DNA from: Porodaedalea pini
Taxonomy: Eukaryota; Basidiomycota; Agaricomycetes; Hymenochaetales; Hymenochaetaceae
Assembly: GCA_002794775.1 (NCBI GenBank)
Contig: NBAY01000051.1
Coordinates: 1-64,000 of the forward strand
Reading direction: 5' to 3'
DNA: 64,000 nucleotides
Shown: one piece after another, positions 31,978-43,378 of the stretch
How the letters are laid out: each line of letters opens with the position of its first letter
Position numbering within the stretch: position 1 is the first letter of the stretch
Notes under the pieces: generated by a model
Told to the model about the DNA's origin: nothing
Seen by the model: only the letters and a program-made list of their open reading frames with translations
Database searches by the model: none
Position numbers and translations under genes: made by a program

Positions 31978-32618
31978 TATAGTTGCCATGGTCCGGTCCA
32001 GGTCCGGTCCAGGCAAAATGTTGGTGGACCGTAACCCGGACCATTCTGGATTTTCCTGCTCAGCTCAGACCTGGACCGGACCCCAACTGGACCGCTTTTG
32101 GACCGGACCTGAGGTCCAGTCCAGGTCCAGTCCAGGTCTGGACCTGGACCACTGGTAAATTGAGAAGAAAAAGTTGAATTAATTCTATTTATGCTTGAGA
32201 CAAAGACATGCATTTGTAAAGGCCTATGTAGTACATCTATAGTATCTCTGTACTCAAAAGTTTCAGAAAGAAGGTGGATATGGCACTTGGTATCCACCAG
32301 ACCTGCTCCTGAGTCCTGAGAAAACCTGTTCACATGGTATGGAAGACCCCTTGCATAGGCAAGTAGTCATGTCACAGTGCTATGCAAAGCTCAAGCACAT
32401 CTTCCGGTCTCACTAGAGCTGTTCTACTTCTTTGTCAACCAACTTGAGGCCAGTAATGATGTCAAACTAACTCCTACAAATATTTCTTCCGGTCCAGGTC
32501 CGGTCCAGGGTCCAGCTCGGTCCAGAAAAATGGCAGGAGAGCTGGACCCAGGACCGGACCTGGACCGGACCCAAAGTGGACCGGACCGCGGTCCATGGAC
32601 CGGACAACGGCAACTATA
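31978..32618. mobile_element. hAT-type MITE with GGTCC-rich ends, 641 bp
   Basis: Inverted ends TATAGTTGCC (31978) and GGCAACTATA (to 32618), bracketed by the 8-mer TTTGAGGG (31970-31977 and 32619-32626). Each end carries an array of GGTCCGGTCCAGGTCC-type repeats in inverted orientation, likely subterminal transposase-binding sites. No transposase. Left of it is chromovirus relic and right of it is Tc1-like transposase, so the 8-mer may be a true duplication or chance similarity at a recombination joint. Confidence 0.72.
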
Positions 32619-33347
32619 TTTGAGGGATGTATCACATCAAAGGGTGTTGGTTGTCTTCATTGCATTGATGGAAAGATGGATGCTAAACTGTACATTGAAA
32701 TCCTTCAGAAATCACTTCTACAGTCCTTCAAGGACCACCATCACATCAAGAAAAAGGACACACACTTCCAGCAGGACAACAACCCAAAGCACCACTCAAA
32801 GATGACCTCCATGTGGTTCAAAAGGAATAAGATATGTGTTCTTGACAGGGTGTCCAGCAGCCCTGACATGAATATTATAGAGCCTGTATGGGCCTATCTC
32901 GACATGATGATGTGTTCACAGGAGGTGCAGCCACATAACAAGGAGGAATTTTGGGCAGGATTGCAGGAGGAATGGTACCGGATCCTGATTGCATATATCA
33001 CAAAACTCTATCAAGGCATGCCTGCACGTGTCCATGCGTTAAAGAAGGATGGGGTGGACATACTAAGTATTAGGTTTTCATTTGGTGGAAAGGTGATTCA
33101 ATTTTTTTACAACAGCAACAATCGGATGGATATAGAAATACAAAAGAAATGCACCCCCACTCAATTTCCACATCTCCAATTCCTCTTCTCACAACACATA
33201 TTTTCATTTTAATTCCTTTTAGTTATGTACATGATATCCTCTAGTCTTTATTGCAAAAAATCTGAGATCGGTTGGTTTTGAACTCGTCGAGTTACAATGA
33301 AAAAAAGCGGCAGTCACGTGGTGGTGCATTACTTTTGTCGGTCACTG
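32619..33347 (+). pseudogene. Tc1-like transposase, C-terminal half, with 3' terminal repeat
   Basis: Open frame to the TAA at about 33212. It carries GCITSKGVGCLHCIDGKMDA, then FQQDNNPKH (second catalytic Asp) and SPDMNIIEPVWAYL (third acidic residue, Glu), the core of a Tc1-type DDE domain. The DNA-binding N-terminal half and the first catalytic Asp are absent. The 3' end TTACTTTTGTCGGTCACTG followed by TA at 33348 is typical of a Tc1 terminal repeat. Truncated and inactive, but the surviving frame has no stops. Confidence 0.82.
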
Positions 33348-33349
33348 TA

Positions 33350-33575
33350 GATAACACGTAGTTAAATAAAAAAGGATGGGGATAACGTCACAGTCAGGGA
33401 AGTGGGACGAATCCATGAAACGGGAACATTCGCAAAAGAAAAAGGGAGGAGGCATAGTGGAAGGTAAGACGTCGCAGAAGAAGATGCTGTGGAACGGCTT
33501 GTCAATATACAGGCTTCGCGTCGTCAGCTATGCGTACGAAAGGATGAAGCGGAAGAAAGACACGAACCTTCAAGT
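33350..33575. other. Intergenic, 3' side of the protease-like gene
   Basis: Short spacer between the Tc1-like end and the stop of the minus-strand gene. Nothing recognised. Confidence 0.4.
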
Positions 33576-35456
33576 TTACCAGGCGGTGCGGTAGAAGTCG
33601 GCGTTCGGAAACCGCTTCTTGATCTGCTCCAGGAGGTACCAACCAGGGGTGCAGTAAGTAACGTGGTTACTAGTGGAGCCGCCTTTGTTTTCTCCTGAGT
33701 GGAGTTGCCCAACGATGTAACCTTTGCCGTCCTTGGTACGCCAGACAAGGGAGCCCGAGTCTCCCTTAGCGGAGAAGACTTCGGCTTTCTTGAGGCTTGA
33801 GTTATAGATACCGAGCTCCCTAGACCAGTCGCCGGCATCGTTGAGAGTAAAAGAGACCACGCCGGCATAACGTCCGACGGTTACGTCGGTAGTGTTGCCG
33901 TCCTTACCAACAATGAAGCAGGGCTCGCCTTCGCTATCCAATTCCGTGGGATTGTCTAGGTCTTCCTTCGTAGTGCAACCCACGATCCTAAGCTTTCTGC
34001 CCCGAGGAAGCTTGACCGTGGTCGCACCACCACCCCGAGGATAAAACAGCGCCATAAGCTCTTCAGGAGTATATTTCGATCCTAAATAAGGTTGTGTCGT
34101 TAGACGAGGCAAAAATGAGAAGGAGTAAAACGCACCGATGTCGACGACGTTGCCCTCAAACTGATCCCTGACCTTCGTCTCAGTGGCCAAGAACGCACCC
34201 CAGTCCGACGTATAACGTGTGCCGCCTTCGACGTCGACCTCGATGGCTTTAGCGTGTTGGACATAGCCAATGTCACGGTGGAGCTTTATGTCGAACCAAT
34301 GCGCGGTTATGTCGTCGTGCAGGACCTCGAGCTGGCGGATAGCATCAGTCTCGACGTCCAACTTGCGTCTGTTTTCGGCGATCTCGTCCGCAACCTCGTC
34401 CGGATTCTCCGCCTCCAGTCCATCGATCTCTTGGGTGTAAAAGCTGGCGCGAATGGCGTGGTCACTGATATGCTGCTTAATCTCGTCAAGCCCCCGCTGG
34501 AATCGACGGACTCCGCAAACTCGAACGAAGTCCTTGGGTACGCCGTCTCTGTGCTCGTAGTCGATGGTGGTGTTATTGCGGAGGACGTGACAGTTGCTAA
34601 CACCGTAAACGTTGTTGCTGGGATCGCCATTCTTGTCCTTGTTTTCGTGAAACCAGATGGTGAGAGTGCCCTGGGAATCGTCCTTCTCCATCCCTTGAGT
34701 CGCAAGAGGAACGCCGAGAAGAGCGCTCAAAAACCGACGAAGATGGTGGGTGGGATTGGTGCTGCCGACATGGCCCATGAGGGGTGGACCTCCCAGCCTC
34801 TGCAGGATGGCTTCGCGCCATTCGACGACGACGTCCTTGACTCCATACTCTCTGAGAAGCGTGAGGATCTCCTGGGAGACCTCGTGGGCGAAATCGGAGG
34901 ATGTGGACCCAGGAGCGATCCCCAGCCATGCGACGACAGGACCGAGACGCCCCTCCCCCTCCTCTCCCGGTGTTGCGTGGGTGAAGAAGCGGGCTGCGCC
35001 GATGGATGAGCAGGCAATCTTCCGAATCATGATCAGGTCAACAATCTTGGGACCGACAGATTCCCAGACACGATTCAGCGAAGTGCCATGCACTCCACGT
35101 AGAGACTTCACCGGGATATGGGCATATCTGCCGCTGGGCTTGGGGAAGGGTGTAGTGCCGAAATCCGATCTGTAGACAAGTACAGGGTGGTCGCCGTCCT
35201 CGGTGATGCCGTTGTAGTATGACGTCTTCTCGTACTCGGAGGGGGCGTACTGAGAGACAGCGGTGGTATCGCTAGCCAAAGTGAGGGCGGGAGACACCGC
35301 AGATCCTGGGCTTAGAGTCGGAGAGCCCTTCTCTTGACGAGCCACGAGGTCCATGCAAAGGAGAGCCAGAATAGAAAGATCTAAACGTAAGGTGATAAGC
35401 AACATTAGTCCGCCGGAGTTATGAGAACGCATCACGGGCGAAGCGCAAGTAAACAT
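33576..35456 (-). CDS. Trypsin-fold (GDSGS) protease-like protein, two exons
   Basis: Exon 35456-34136, an in-frame 54-nt GT-AG intron 34135-34082 (it contains no stop, but skipping it joins VVDI to GSKYTPEE), then 34081-33576; about 608 residues. A chymotrypsin-like triad can be proposed: His in VSNCHVLR near residue 280, an Asp in the HRDIGYVQ or SDWGAF region, and Ser in AKGDSGSLVW near the C-terminus. A long N-terminal region (VYRSDFGTTPFPKPSGRYA, VHGTSLNRVW) precedes it. A coiled-coil-like stretch (AENPDEVADEIAENRRKLD) sits between the His and the Asp. A hydrophobic segment near the start (MLLITLRLDLSILALLCMDL) could be a signal peptide if translation starts at the internal Met. I recognise the fold but not a named family; protease activity is inferred. 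Confidence 0.72.
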   Translation of the reverse strand: MFTCASPVMRSHNSGGLMLLITLRLDLSILALLCMDLVARQEKGSPTLSPGSAVSPALTLASDTTAVSQYAPSEYEKTSYYNGITEDGDHPVLVYRSDFGTTPFPKPSGRYAHIPVKSLRGVHGTSLNRVWESVGPKIVDLIMIRKIACSSIGAARFFTHATPGEEGEGRLGPVVAWLGIAPGSTSSDFAHEVSQEILTLLREYGVKDVVVEWREAILQRLGGPPLMGHVGSTNPTHHLRRFLSALLGVPLATQGMEKDDSQGTLTIWFHENKDKNGDPSNNVYGVSNCHVLRNNTTIDYEHRDGVPKDFVRVCGVRRFQRGLDEIKQHISDHAIRASFYTQEIDGLEAENPDEVADEIAENRRKLDVETDAIRQLEVLHDDITAHWFDIKLHRDIGYVQHAKAIEVDVEGGTRYTSDWGAFLATETKVRDQFEGNVVDIGAFYSFSFLPRLTTQPYLGSKYTPEELMALFYPRGGGATTVKLPRGRKLRIVGCTTKEDLDNPTELDSEGEPCFIVGKDGNTTDVTVGRYAGVVSFTLNDAGDWSRELGIYNSSLKKAEVFSAKGDSGSLVWRTKDGKGYIVGQLHSGENKGGSTSNHVTYCTPGWYLLEQIKKRFPNADFYRTAW

Positions 35457-36122
35457 TGAAATGACCCTTTGAACGTTAGGCTGGTCTACGGTTTCGACGC
35501 CTTATCCTTATCATTATGCATGCTACCAGTACGAGACTAATGTACTCTACAGTTGCTACAAGGTCATGAGGTGAAGGGAATGGAAGAACAGAGAAAAAAA
35601 CATGCAATGCGATGTGCGGACAGGAAAAGACGATGACAAGGGAATCAAAAGGGAATGGCAAGTGAACAAAGCAAGAGAACGGATGAGAAATCAGCAAGAG
35701 AAAAAGGCAGAGCTGGGTGAATTTATGTAGTCACTAATGAACAGGACAGGAAGTAGGCGGGAAGAGGGGATGGCAACAGGAAGCAGCCGAGATATAGACA
35801 TTATAGTGTGGAAGAGCAAGCTCGGTTTATGCGGGAGTGAATGAATGCCGATCGAGCATCGACCGCGGGTAATGACGCGGAGCCGACGTGAAGCTTCCGA
35901 TTTTGAGACGACGGAAACAGAATAGCATGCTCTTGAAGGAAGGTGGAAGATGACACAGGAGTCATTGTGAATGAGGATGTGATACGAGCGTTATAGTATG
36001 CATGAGCATCATGTGCACGTCATTTGGCAGCCAGTCGGGGGCTCCCGCGATCATGGGAGAAGCATCTGCGACAGAGCGATGCATAAAAGGAGACGTTGAG
36101 TCCTCAATGGCAACCACCAAAA
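35457..36122. other. Intergenic between the protease-like gene and the histidine kinase
   Basis: 666 bp with no supported gene. It should hold the promoter of the minus-strand protease-like gene and the 3' end of the histidine kinase. No tRNA or repeat was recognised. Confidence 0.45.
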
Positions 36123-39100
36123 CTACGAGACACCCAATTGATGAAACATAGCGTCTAAAGTCTTGAAAGCAACCGGTTTTACGAGACTGAGATAACGTTT
36201 AATAATTGGCCATATAAAAACAGAGCGGCGAGAAAAGTACGTACTAGCCGTCGACACCTGCTTCGAAGGCACGTCGCTTATCCTCGAGTGATGACATTCC
36301 TGTCAAAGCCAGTATCTTGACTGGTCGTGGGGGATCGGAATCGTTTGCTGACTGTGCACGCTCATGCAATCGCTTCGCTTCGATTTCGCGAATTTCAGCA
36401 GTCGCGGAAATCCCATCAAGGACCGGCATTGATAGGTCAACAAGGACCACACTGTGGTGGATGTGAATTATGAAGTATTGCGTAATTAGATGCGACGCAC
36501 TCGATACGTTCTGAATTTTCAAAGGCAGTCACGCCTTCTCGACCGTCCGTCGCATCTTGGAAGTCATAGCCCTGCAAGGACACATAAGAATATAATTCTT
36601 AACACAAAGAGTAAGCTTATAGGCACTCACCCTGTTTCCAAGCCATCGTATTCTGCAAGGGAGGGAAATTTTTATAAGCAGAAAACAATGATTAAATTGG
36701 ATGGCTTACAAAAGATCACGAAGAATCTGGTTGTCCTCCACGACCAGGACACGGGCCCGGCCGTGACCTTGTCGGTCCCAAGTGCCGATAGACGACTTCA
36801 AAAGTGTTCCCCCGGTACCAACATTGATGGTAGTATCCCCCGGACTGCTTGAATACTCTTGTGGTGGAGAGGACATGGAGGTACCAGGCGTCGAGATACG
36901 TGTAGGCAATATCGGATGGAATGTATTCGCCCTGGGCGTCATTCGTGGCCTCAACGGATTCTGAGCCCCGGCTTCTTGAGATGGCCGGCGCGACATCGCA
37001 GACTGGCCCGGGACGAATTCAGGTGGAAATGATACGGGAGGTAGCGTGCCCGAGCGCTGCGGATCAGCTGGTGTGATACGCTGTGAGCTCTCTCGGAAAT
37101 GCACAATGTGCACGCAAGCCTTTAGTACTTGTCGCAAACGAGATGGACCAGCTGGCTTGGAGACCAGGCGACAGAAGCCGCCGAGCCGTTCAAAGTCATA
37201 TACCGTAGCCATTGTCTCCGCATCGGCACGTGACGAAGTCAGCAAGACGAAGGGGCGAGAAACGTCCCTCGCCGCTGTAGCCTGGGAAATGAGTCTTGCA
37301 TTCTCATTCAGCACTAGTATGTCGCCCAGAGTACCAGCCGAGGTAGGAACAATCTGGAAACCCCACCAAGACTGCAGATATCTCTCAAGCACTTCACGCA
37401 AGAGTGTCGTTCCTTTTGATCCGTCATCGAAGCCTATCATAGAGACAGTCGGCTGTTTCCCTTGCAATTCAAGTTTGTCAATTTCTGAAGGCTGCTCGTC
37501 TTCGGGGAAAGCAGCATCGAAGGTAATCCGGATCTCCGTTCCTACGCCTTCAGAACTTGAGACCTCGACGTGACCATTGACAGACTCAGAGCGAATAATG
37601 CTGTTGACAATGGCTAAGCCCAAGCCTGTGCCAGACTGTAGAGGGTTTTCTTGCGAGAAAGGGTGAAACAATTGATTCTGAAAATGGGGGTCAGCCAACA
37701 CGATAGCCGACATGAAGAAAAGCGCTACCTTCAAGAACTCCTTGCTAATGCCCTGGAAAACATGTTTGTCAAAGAAAGAAAGAATGACAAAACGGTTTAT
37801 TGAAGTTTACCTTGCCAGTATCAATGACCGCCAGCTCAATCTTAGCTGTACCAGGAGCCGTGTCCGTTGAGTGAGGAAGCTCCCGCAAGGTAATATGTAC
37901 ATATCCGTTCTGAATAAACATCAGTTCTCCCTCCAGAACGTAACTAAGAGAGGACTGTACCGAAGTAAACTTCAAACTGTTGCCTATAAGGTTCATCATG
38001 ACGCGCCGGATACCGCCCTTCTCGCAGATGAGCTGCCAGCCCCTGTTGCGGAGTCCCACGTCGATAACAGTCTCGACAGTCGTCCGTGCGAATGCCAGTT
38101 GCGAGCCCTGCGACGGTGGTGCATACACGCTCCCAATCTCCGAGCTTGCTGGTAAACGAGCACGGTGTCCTATCCAACAGCCTTCGACGGCCTCTTCAAC
38201 AAGTTGCATCAGGTCCACTCTTTTACAATCCATCAGTGGCACCGCATCAAAATCATAACACTCGTACTCACTTGCTGGGGTGAATGACGTTCTCGACGCC
38301 CCCGTTCTTGGAGTTCCCGCTTAACTTGGTGAAGTCCAATACATGGTTGACAGTTTCAACAAGGGACGTTCCACATGCTTGCACGGTGCGCAAAAATGAT
38401 GACTGGTTGTCGTCCAATTCGGTGTCGCCTAGTAGTTCAGCGGCCGCTAAAATCTATGTAATCTTGTCAGCATTTAGAGATATGAGATCTTCTGCGAAAC
38501 ATACCCCGTGTAGAGGCGTCCGTAGCTCATGTGAGATGCTACACAGGATCCTCATCAGAGTCAAGTATTTGCGAAAATAGGTTTACGCACTTTGAGATGA
38601 ACAGACTCTTGGATTTGTCTGCGAGGATCATCCGTCGCTTCAGAACTGCACTCAAGATGATAACACCTAGGAACATCGAAGGATAAATGCATGAGCAAAT
38701 TCTACCATGAAAGGCAACTGACCGATCGCTCTAAGATATGATAATTCGTGGCCTTCCAACTGTAGAAGTATAAGCAAGGAGCAACGTTCAGAAAGCGAAA
38801 ACCATACTCACGAATGGTTTGACGTGATCAGCGGTATTATACGCGCATAGCAGTGCAAAAGGCTGCTTATCTATGTTGAAGATAGGAACGACTGGCACCC
38901 AATCATAAAGGTTAGGTCACGAGTAATAAAAACAAAACAAAATAAAATAAAAAGAACACATAGTACTAACTCAATGCATGTTGAATGCGCGTCGGCAAAA
39001 TTGAGCGGAAACACCGTGGCACGATTCCCTCCGCAATCTTCCCTTCGGGAAACTTCGAGAAGAAATCCATGAATAGCGAATATTCATCCGTCGGAATCGA

Positions 39101-42100
39101 GTGCGTGGTTGTAGTTCCGCCCTGTGGATCGCTGGGCGAGCAGTCGCCATGGTGACATACGATCGAGATTGCACCCTCCGCCTTCGTAGTCTCGAGCACG
39201 TCGAAGTGCGATACATCCATAACCGTCGCGCCTTCGACGTCGAGCGTCTTTTTAACGAGCTTCGCCGCACGCTCGTATACGCGATCCATAGAGCCCGCCT
39301 TCAGCACACCCTGTGCTCCTGCTGTTTCCTCGTTATCAATCTCGAGGCATTCGCGAGTAAACTGCTCCATCGACGTCTGGATACGGTCCCGGATACGCAA
39401 TTGGATCTTATCTCTCCACAATTCCATTTCTCTCATGACGATAGCCTGCGATATGTACGGTACATCTTAGTAAAGGTCTCTCTGCAATTTAATAACCCAA
39501 GCGTACAGCAAATTCCTTGAGTGTATGTCGCTGTCGAGGCGTAAATTCCGAGTGAGGCTGATCATCCATAATACATAAGCTAGACGGCATATATTTAATC
39601 AGCCTCGCGAACCATAAACATAACTCAAGATCGCTTACGCTCCAACATTGTAGCCCTCAGAAGTCCGCAGCGGTGCAGCAGCAAAAAAGCGAACATTGGG
39701 GCTCTCCACAACCAAAGGCTGCATTTGACACTTAACATCCTACTCAAAAATAGCACAGTCTGGCACTCACGTTCATGCTAAACCTCCAATCACGTCGAGT
39801 GTCTAGGACAACGGTGGGTTCATCCCCTCTACAGTACAATAATCAGATCCAGCCCTTACATAAATAGATACGAAGCGGACCTTTGCAAGATTGCATGCGC
39901 ACTGAATGACGTGTCTCGTGGAAGCGAATGCAAACCCATTCCAGCTGCGTGAGAACGAGTAAGGCACATCAGTTCATGGACGTAACGAAGACAGCGCAAC
40001 AGAAAAGGAGGCACCCACACTCCATCTTATACCATCTAAACAAAACATCAGCGGGGAAAAAAATGAGCAAGGCGCTAATAGACTCTCAATAAGCGACTTA
40101 CTCTTCCTCCTCGTCAACGAGCGAGACTACGACAATTTTCGTGCTGAAGACGAGCTTCGTCAGGTACGCTATCCGATCGAAGTTCACATCGGGCATTGTA
40201 TGCACGATATTGAACCTTAAACGCAAAACACCGAAGAAGGTTAGCTAAATCCATTGCAGAAAATTTATATACAAGTCTCAAAAAGAAAAACGTACTTGCA
40301 CAGCGCCCGTCGTCGTTCGCCCTCGTCCCGCGGAAACGGGGGGACGAGATACCCTCTCTCTGCGTACTCCTCCTCTTCTCGCGTCACCTTCATGGATCCA
40401 TGTCCCGAGCCTACTACTTTCATCGACTGCGCGCGCGAAAGACCTGGACGATTCGCGCCCTTAGCTTTCGCACCCACGGATGCCGACGAACCAACACGTA
40501 AACGACCACTGTCAAACGTCGCTCGTCGCCCAGGAACGGTTGTCGTGGGGAGTGGCGCGACAGGCGGCGCCTCATCCTCTGCACCGTCTTCATCCACGCT
40601 GCCTGCACGAGCAGGCAAAGGAGACGACGACTGGCGGTTCAAGATTCCACGGTGCATTGGGGTGTTTGGAAGCGAGAGGGAGGTATTCGTCTGTACGGAA
40701 AGTGTAGCGACGGTGCGTGGCGCTTGGAAAGACGCAGAAGACTGTTCCGAATGGCGGCTGCCTGAGCTCGTGCGTGAGCTCGATGAAAGTGGGATAGAAC
40801 TAACGCTCTGTGAGGACGAATCAAATTCAGCCTCAGCGACAGTTTCAAGCTTCATTAAAGGTACCTCCGCGCCCGCATCGTCCTTGGCGCCTGCGGAGGT
40901 CTCGCGGAGTGACGAGGCAAATTTCGGGGAGTCTCTGTGGACTGAAAGTCCAAAGTAATCTGTTTGGTACGTAAACGAAGGCTTGCCATCCTCTTCTGAA
41001 GCTGCGCGTAAAAGCGGTGCAGAAGCGGGTGCGGGCATAGATGAGCTCCGCGAAGCTGAGTGCGGGCGGGGCAAGTCCTCAACAACGCAGGACAAGTTGC
41101 CACCACTCCCATCGCGCGACGGTGGCCTCTCTCTCGGTAATTCCCTCGTTGGGCTGCCCAGCGGACTCGCTTCAATGGTAGGCAGCTGCGATCCGACGTT
41201 AGAGGTGCGAGCTTCGCGTCGACGAGACTGCATCGGCTCCGAAGGGAGGTGATGCAAAGAGTCATCGTCGCTCTTACCTATCTCCGTCTCTTCACTTGAA
41301 GACTGTTGCTTTTCACCGCTGGTAAACTTTTCCCATATTCTCCTCGTTTGACTGGTCGTCCTTCCTTTCCCATTATATCGACCCCTTCGTCCACCTCTCG
41401 GTTTTCCCGCCCGAATCCCAAGACCAGACCATTTCCGACTACCAGTTCCATTGTCCGAACTGCCCTCCCCCTCTGCGTCATCCACTTCGTCAACCGGCAG
41501 CGCGACTGTCACGCCCCGCATGGGGTCAGTCAATTCGTGTTCCGGGCTCGGAAGCGCCAAAGGCGAGAGAGAAACGTGTGAAGATGCAGCCCATCGCATA
41601 GTTGCAGCGGCAGTAGCCAAATCAGGAGTCGTCGGTCCCGACGGCATCGCCGAAACTGCTGAGAAGTATGCAGATGACTGACTTTCTGAGCCGGGAGTAG
41701 CGATGACCGGGACTAACGGCTGTAAATGTGATACAGGATGCGAAGAAGGCGAGAATATAGCGTTACGGAGATGGACGGGGGTATTCCCACTACTACCCAA
41801 AATCGATGGCGGCGGCAAGGGAATCCGCAATGCATTCTCTCGCGGTGAGGACGAACCGATGCTCGCGCGACGCTGGCTTATGCCGGAGAAGGGGGAAATT
41901 TCTGGAGGTAAAGATGCCGAGAGCTGCGGAGGCGGTTCCGATGCAATGGACATAGATTCTGCAATAGGCACCGCTGTTGCTACCGGTTGCGGGGTGTATA
42001 GCCCAGATGATTCTGTCTTCGAGTGTATCGAAGTCGGCGCAGAGCTCGCGGTCCCACGTGACGCTCCCGAAGTGTCACTTGCAGATGTGCTGCTGTCCGT

Positions 42101-42950
42101 TCCTGTTCCAGGCCCGCTGAGGCTGGGAGGCGAAAGATGCGGAGGCGATATAGGCAGCTTCAACGGTTCGACGGTTGTCATGCTCGAATTCGATGATCCT
42201 TTCGTGCTGTCGTCTGATCGCCGTGAGTGGAGAGGCATAGCTGCAGGTGTGGCAGGCGTCGAGGAGGCCGAGGGCCGAGGAGCTGAAGGGATGCGGTGAG
42301 GGTTCCACCTGCCCGCTGCGTATGCAGCGACAAACGTCGACCAGTCGTAGCTCGCAGGCGCATGCTGCGGCTGCAAGGTCGGAGCCGAGGCCCGCTGGCT
42401 GTCGGTCCTACCCAACAGTATAGGTGAGGGCAGTTGTGCTAGCGACGCCGCGGCCAAGGCAGCAACGTTCGAGGACGATGCAGACCGATCTCCCGCTGCT
42501 GATCATTAGTGACTCTATCGCCAAAAATCAGTAGACATGCGTACTTTGCTCGCGCATCAACGGACGATTCTGCACTTTGCCTGCTGCGCCAGGTGACAGT
42601 CCCGAGTCCGCTTTAGGGCCTGATATCGCTGTGTGGAGCTCGCCAGCGCCAGTCTGCTCCGGTGGAGGCACGTCCGCGTCGGCAGCGGCGGGGATGTCGA
42701 TAAGTGCCCTAGTGCTTAATGTCGCCCTTGCTGACATGGCAGACCAGACTTCAGAGTGGGAACGAGCAGCGAAATTTACGGGTGCCGAGTGCATCTGAGG
42801 ACTCAGTTGGTCGAGGAGAGGCTGAACATGGCCATCGTCGGCAGCGACGAGGGCGGCGGCGGTTGCGACTGCTGCCGCTGGACCACGGTATGTATCTGGA
42901 CCGTCGACGAGAGGCGCAGCATCTGTCTGCACGTCTCCGTCGGTGGCCAT
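36123..42950 (-). CDS. Hybrid sensor histidine kinase (GAF-GAF-HisKA-HATPase-receiver)
   Basis: A long multi-exon gene of about 1,900 residues. Exons traced: 42950-42545, 42498-40296, 40215-40102, 40035-40019 (17 nt), 39944-39881, 39828-39771, 39718-39639, 39579-39507, 39445-38971, then several more to the TAG at 36123-36125. The first about 860 residues are Ser/Pro-rich and look disordered. The GAF domain begins FNIVHTMPDVNFDRIAYLTK and runs through SFSAHAILQ and VRFFAAAPLRTSEG; a second GAF-like region follows. The kinase has the H box SHELRTPLHG (about 38535), N box NLIGNSLKFT and G2 box GTGLGLAI. The receiver has VLVVEDN, phospho-acceptor Asp in VLVDLSMPVLDG, and GYLVKPV after the last intron (36244-36187). 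No transmembrane segment, so it is a cytosolic phosphorelay sensor. Two CACGTG boxes lie upstream. Confidence 0.88.
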
Positions 42951-43378
42951 TTCAGTTCAGGACAACATGCGAGGTCCAGTTTGCTTGCAGCTGCAATTCC
43001 TTGCGTTCGGCCAAGTGGGGCCTTTCGGCATAGTCAGTCACGTGGACGATATACCTGCTCACGTGGACATGACGTACTGTAGTACTACTACTAGATCCAG
43101 ATCTAGACCGTAGACGCGTCTTCTCAGTTTTAGTAGCATTAGGTAGGCTTTCAGTCGAAAACAAAGGCATGCATATTCGACATGTATCTAGAAAAGGACA
43201 GACCGAACGTTTCTCATTGCTTGTTTTCTGTTTTGACCACCTTCCGCGCACTTTGAACTGACACCGGTCGTGCCTTGCCAAGTCAACTGACATCATCCGC
43301 CCCAAAATAAAATGAGCATTGATTCCTCGTCGTCGACAACCCAAAATTAATACGTTGAGAAGAGAACAACAGAACAGA
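42951..43378. other. Intergenic: histidine kinase promoter and cytochrome b561 copy 1 3' flank
   Basis: No gene. The first 120 bp hold two E-box palindromes. The far end (43230-43378) is the 3' flank of cytochrome b561 copy 1 and is duplicated at about 48890-49050. Confidence 0.5.
43039..43065. promoter_or_regulatory. Paired CACGTG E-boxes upstream of the histidine kinase
   Basis: Two copies of CACGTGGAC (core palindromes 43039-43044 and 43060-43065), 21 bp apart, about two helical turns, and 89-115 bp upstream of the kinase ATG. CACGTG is the site of bHLH factors such as Pho4 and Cbf1; use here is inferred. Confidence 0.45.

Noticed and set aside
40254..42299. Long plus-strand frames opposite the histidine kinase N-terminus
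   Set aside because: They are antisense shadows of a GC-rich Ser/Pro-rich exon. The minus-strand frame splices into a complete GAF-kinase protein.
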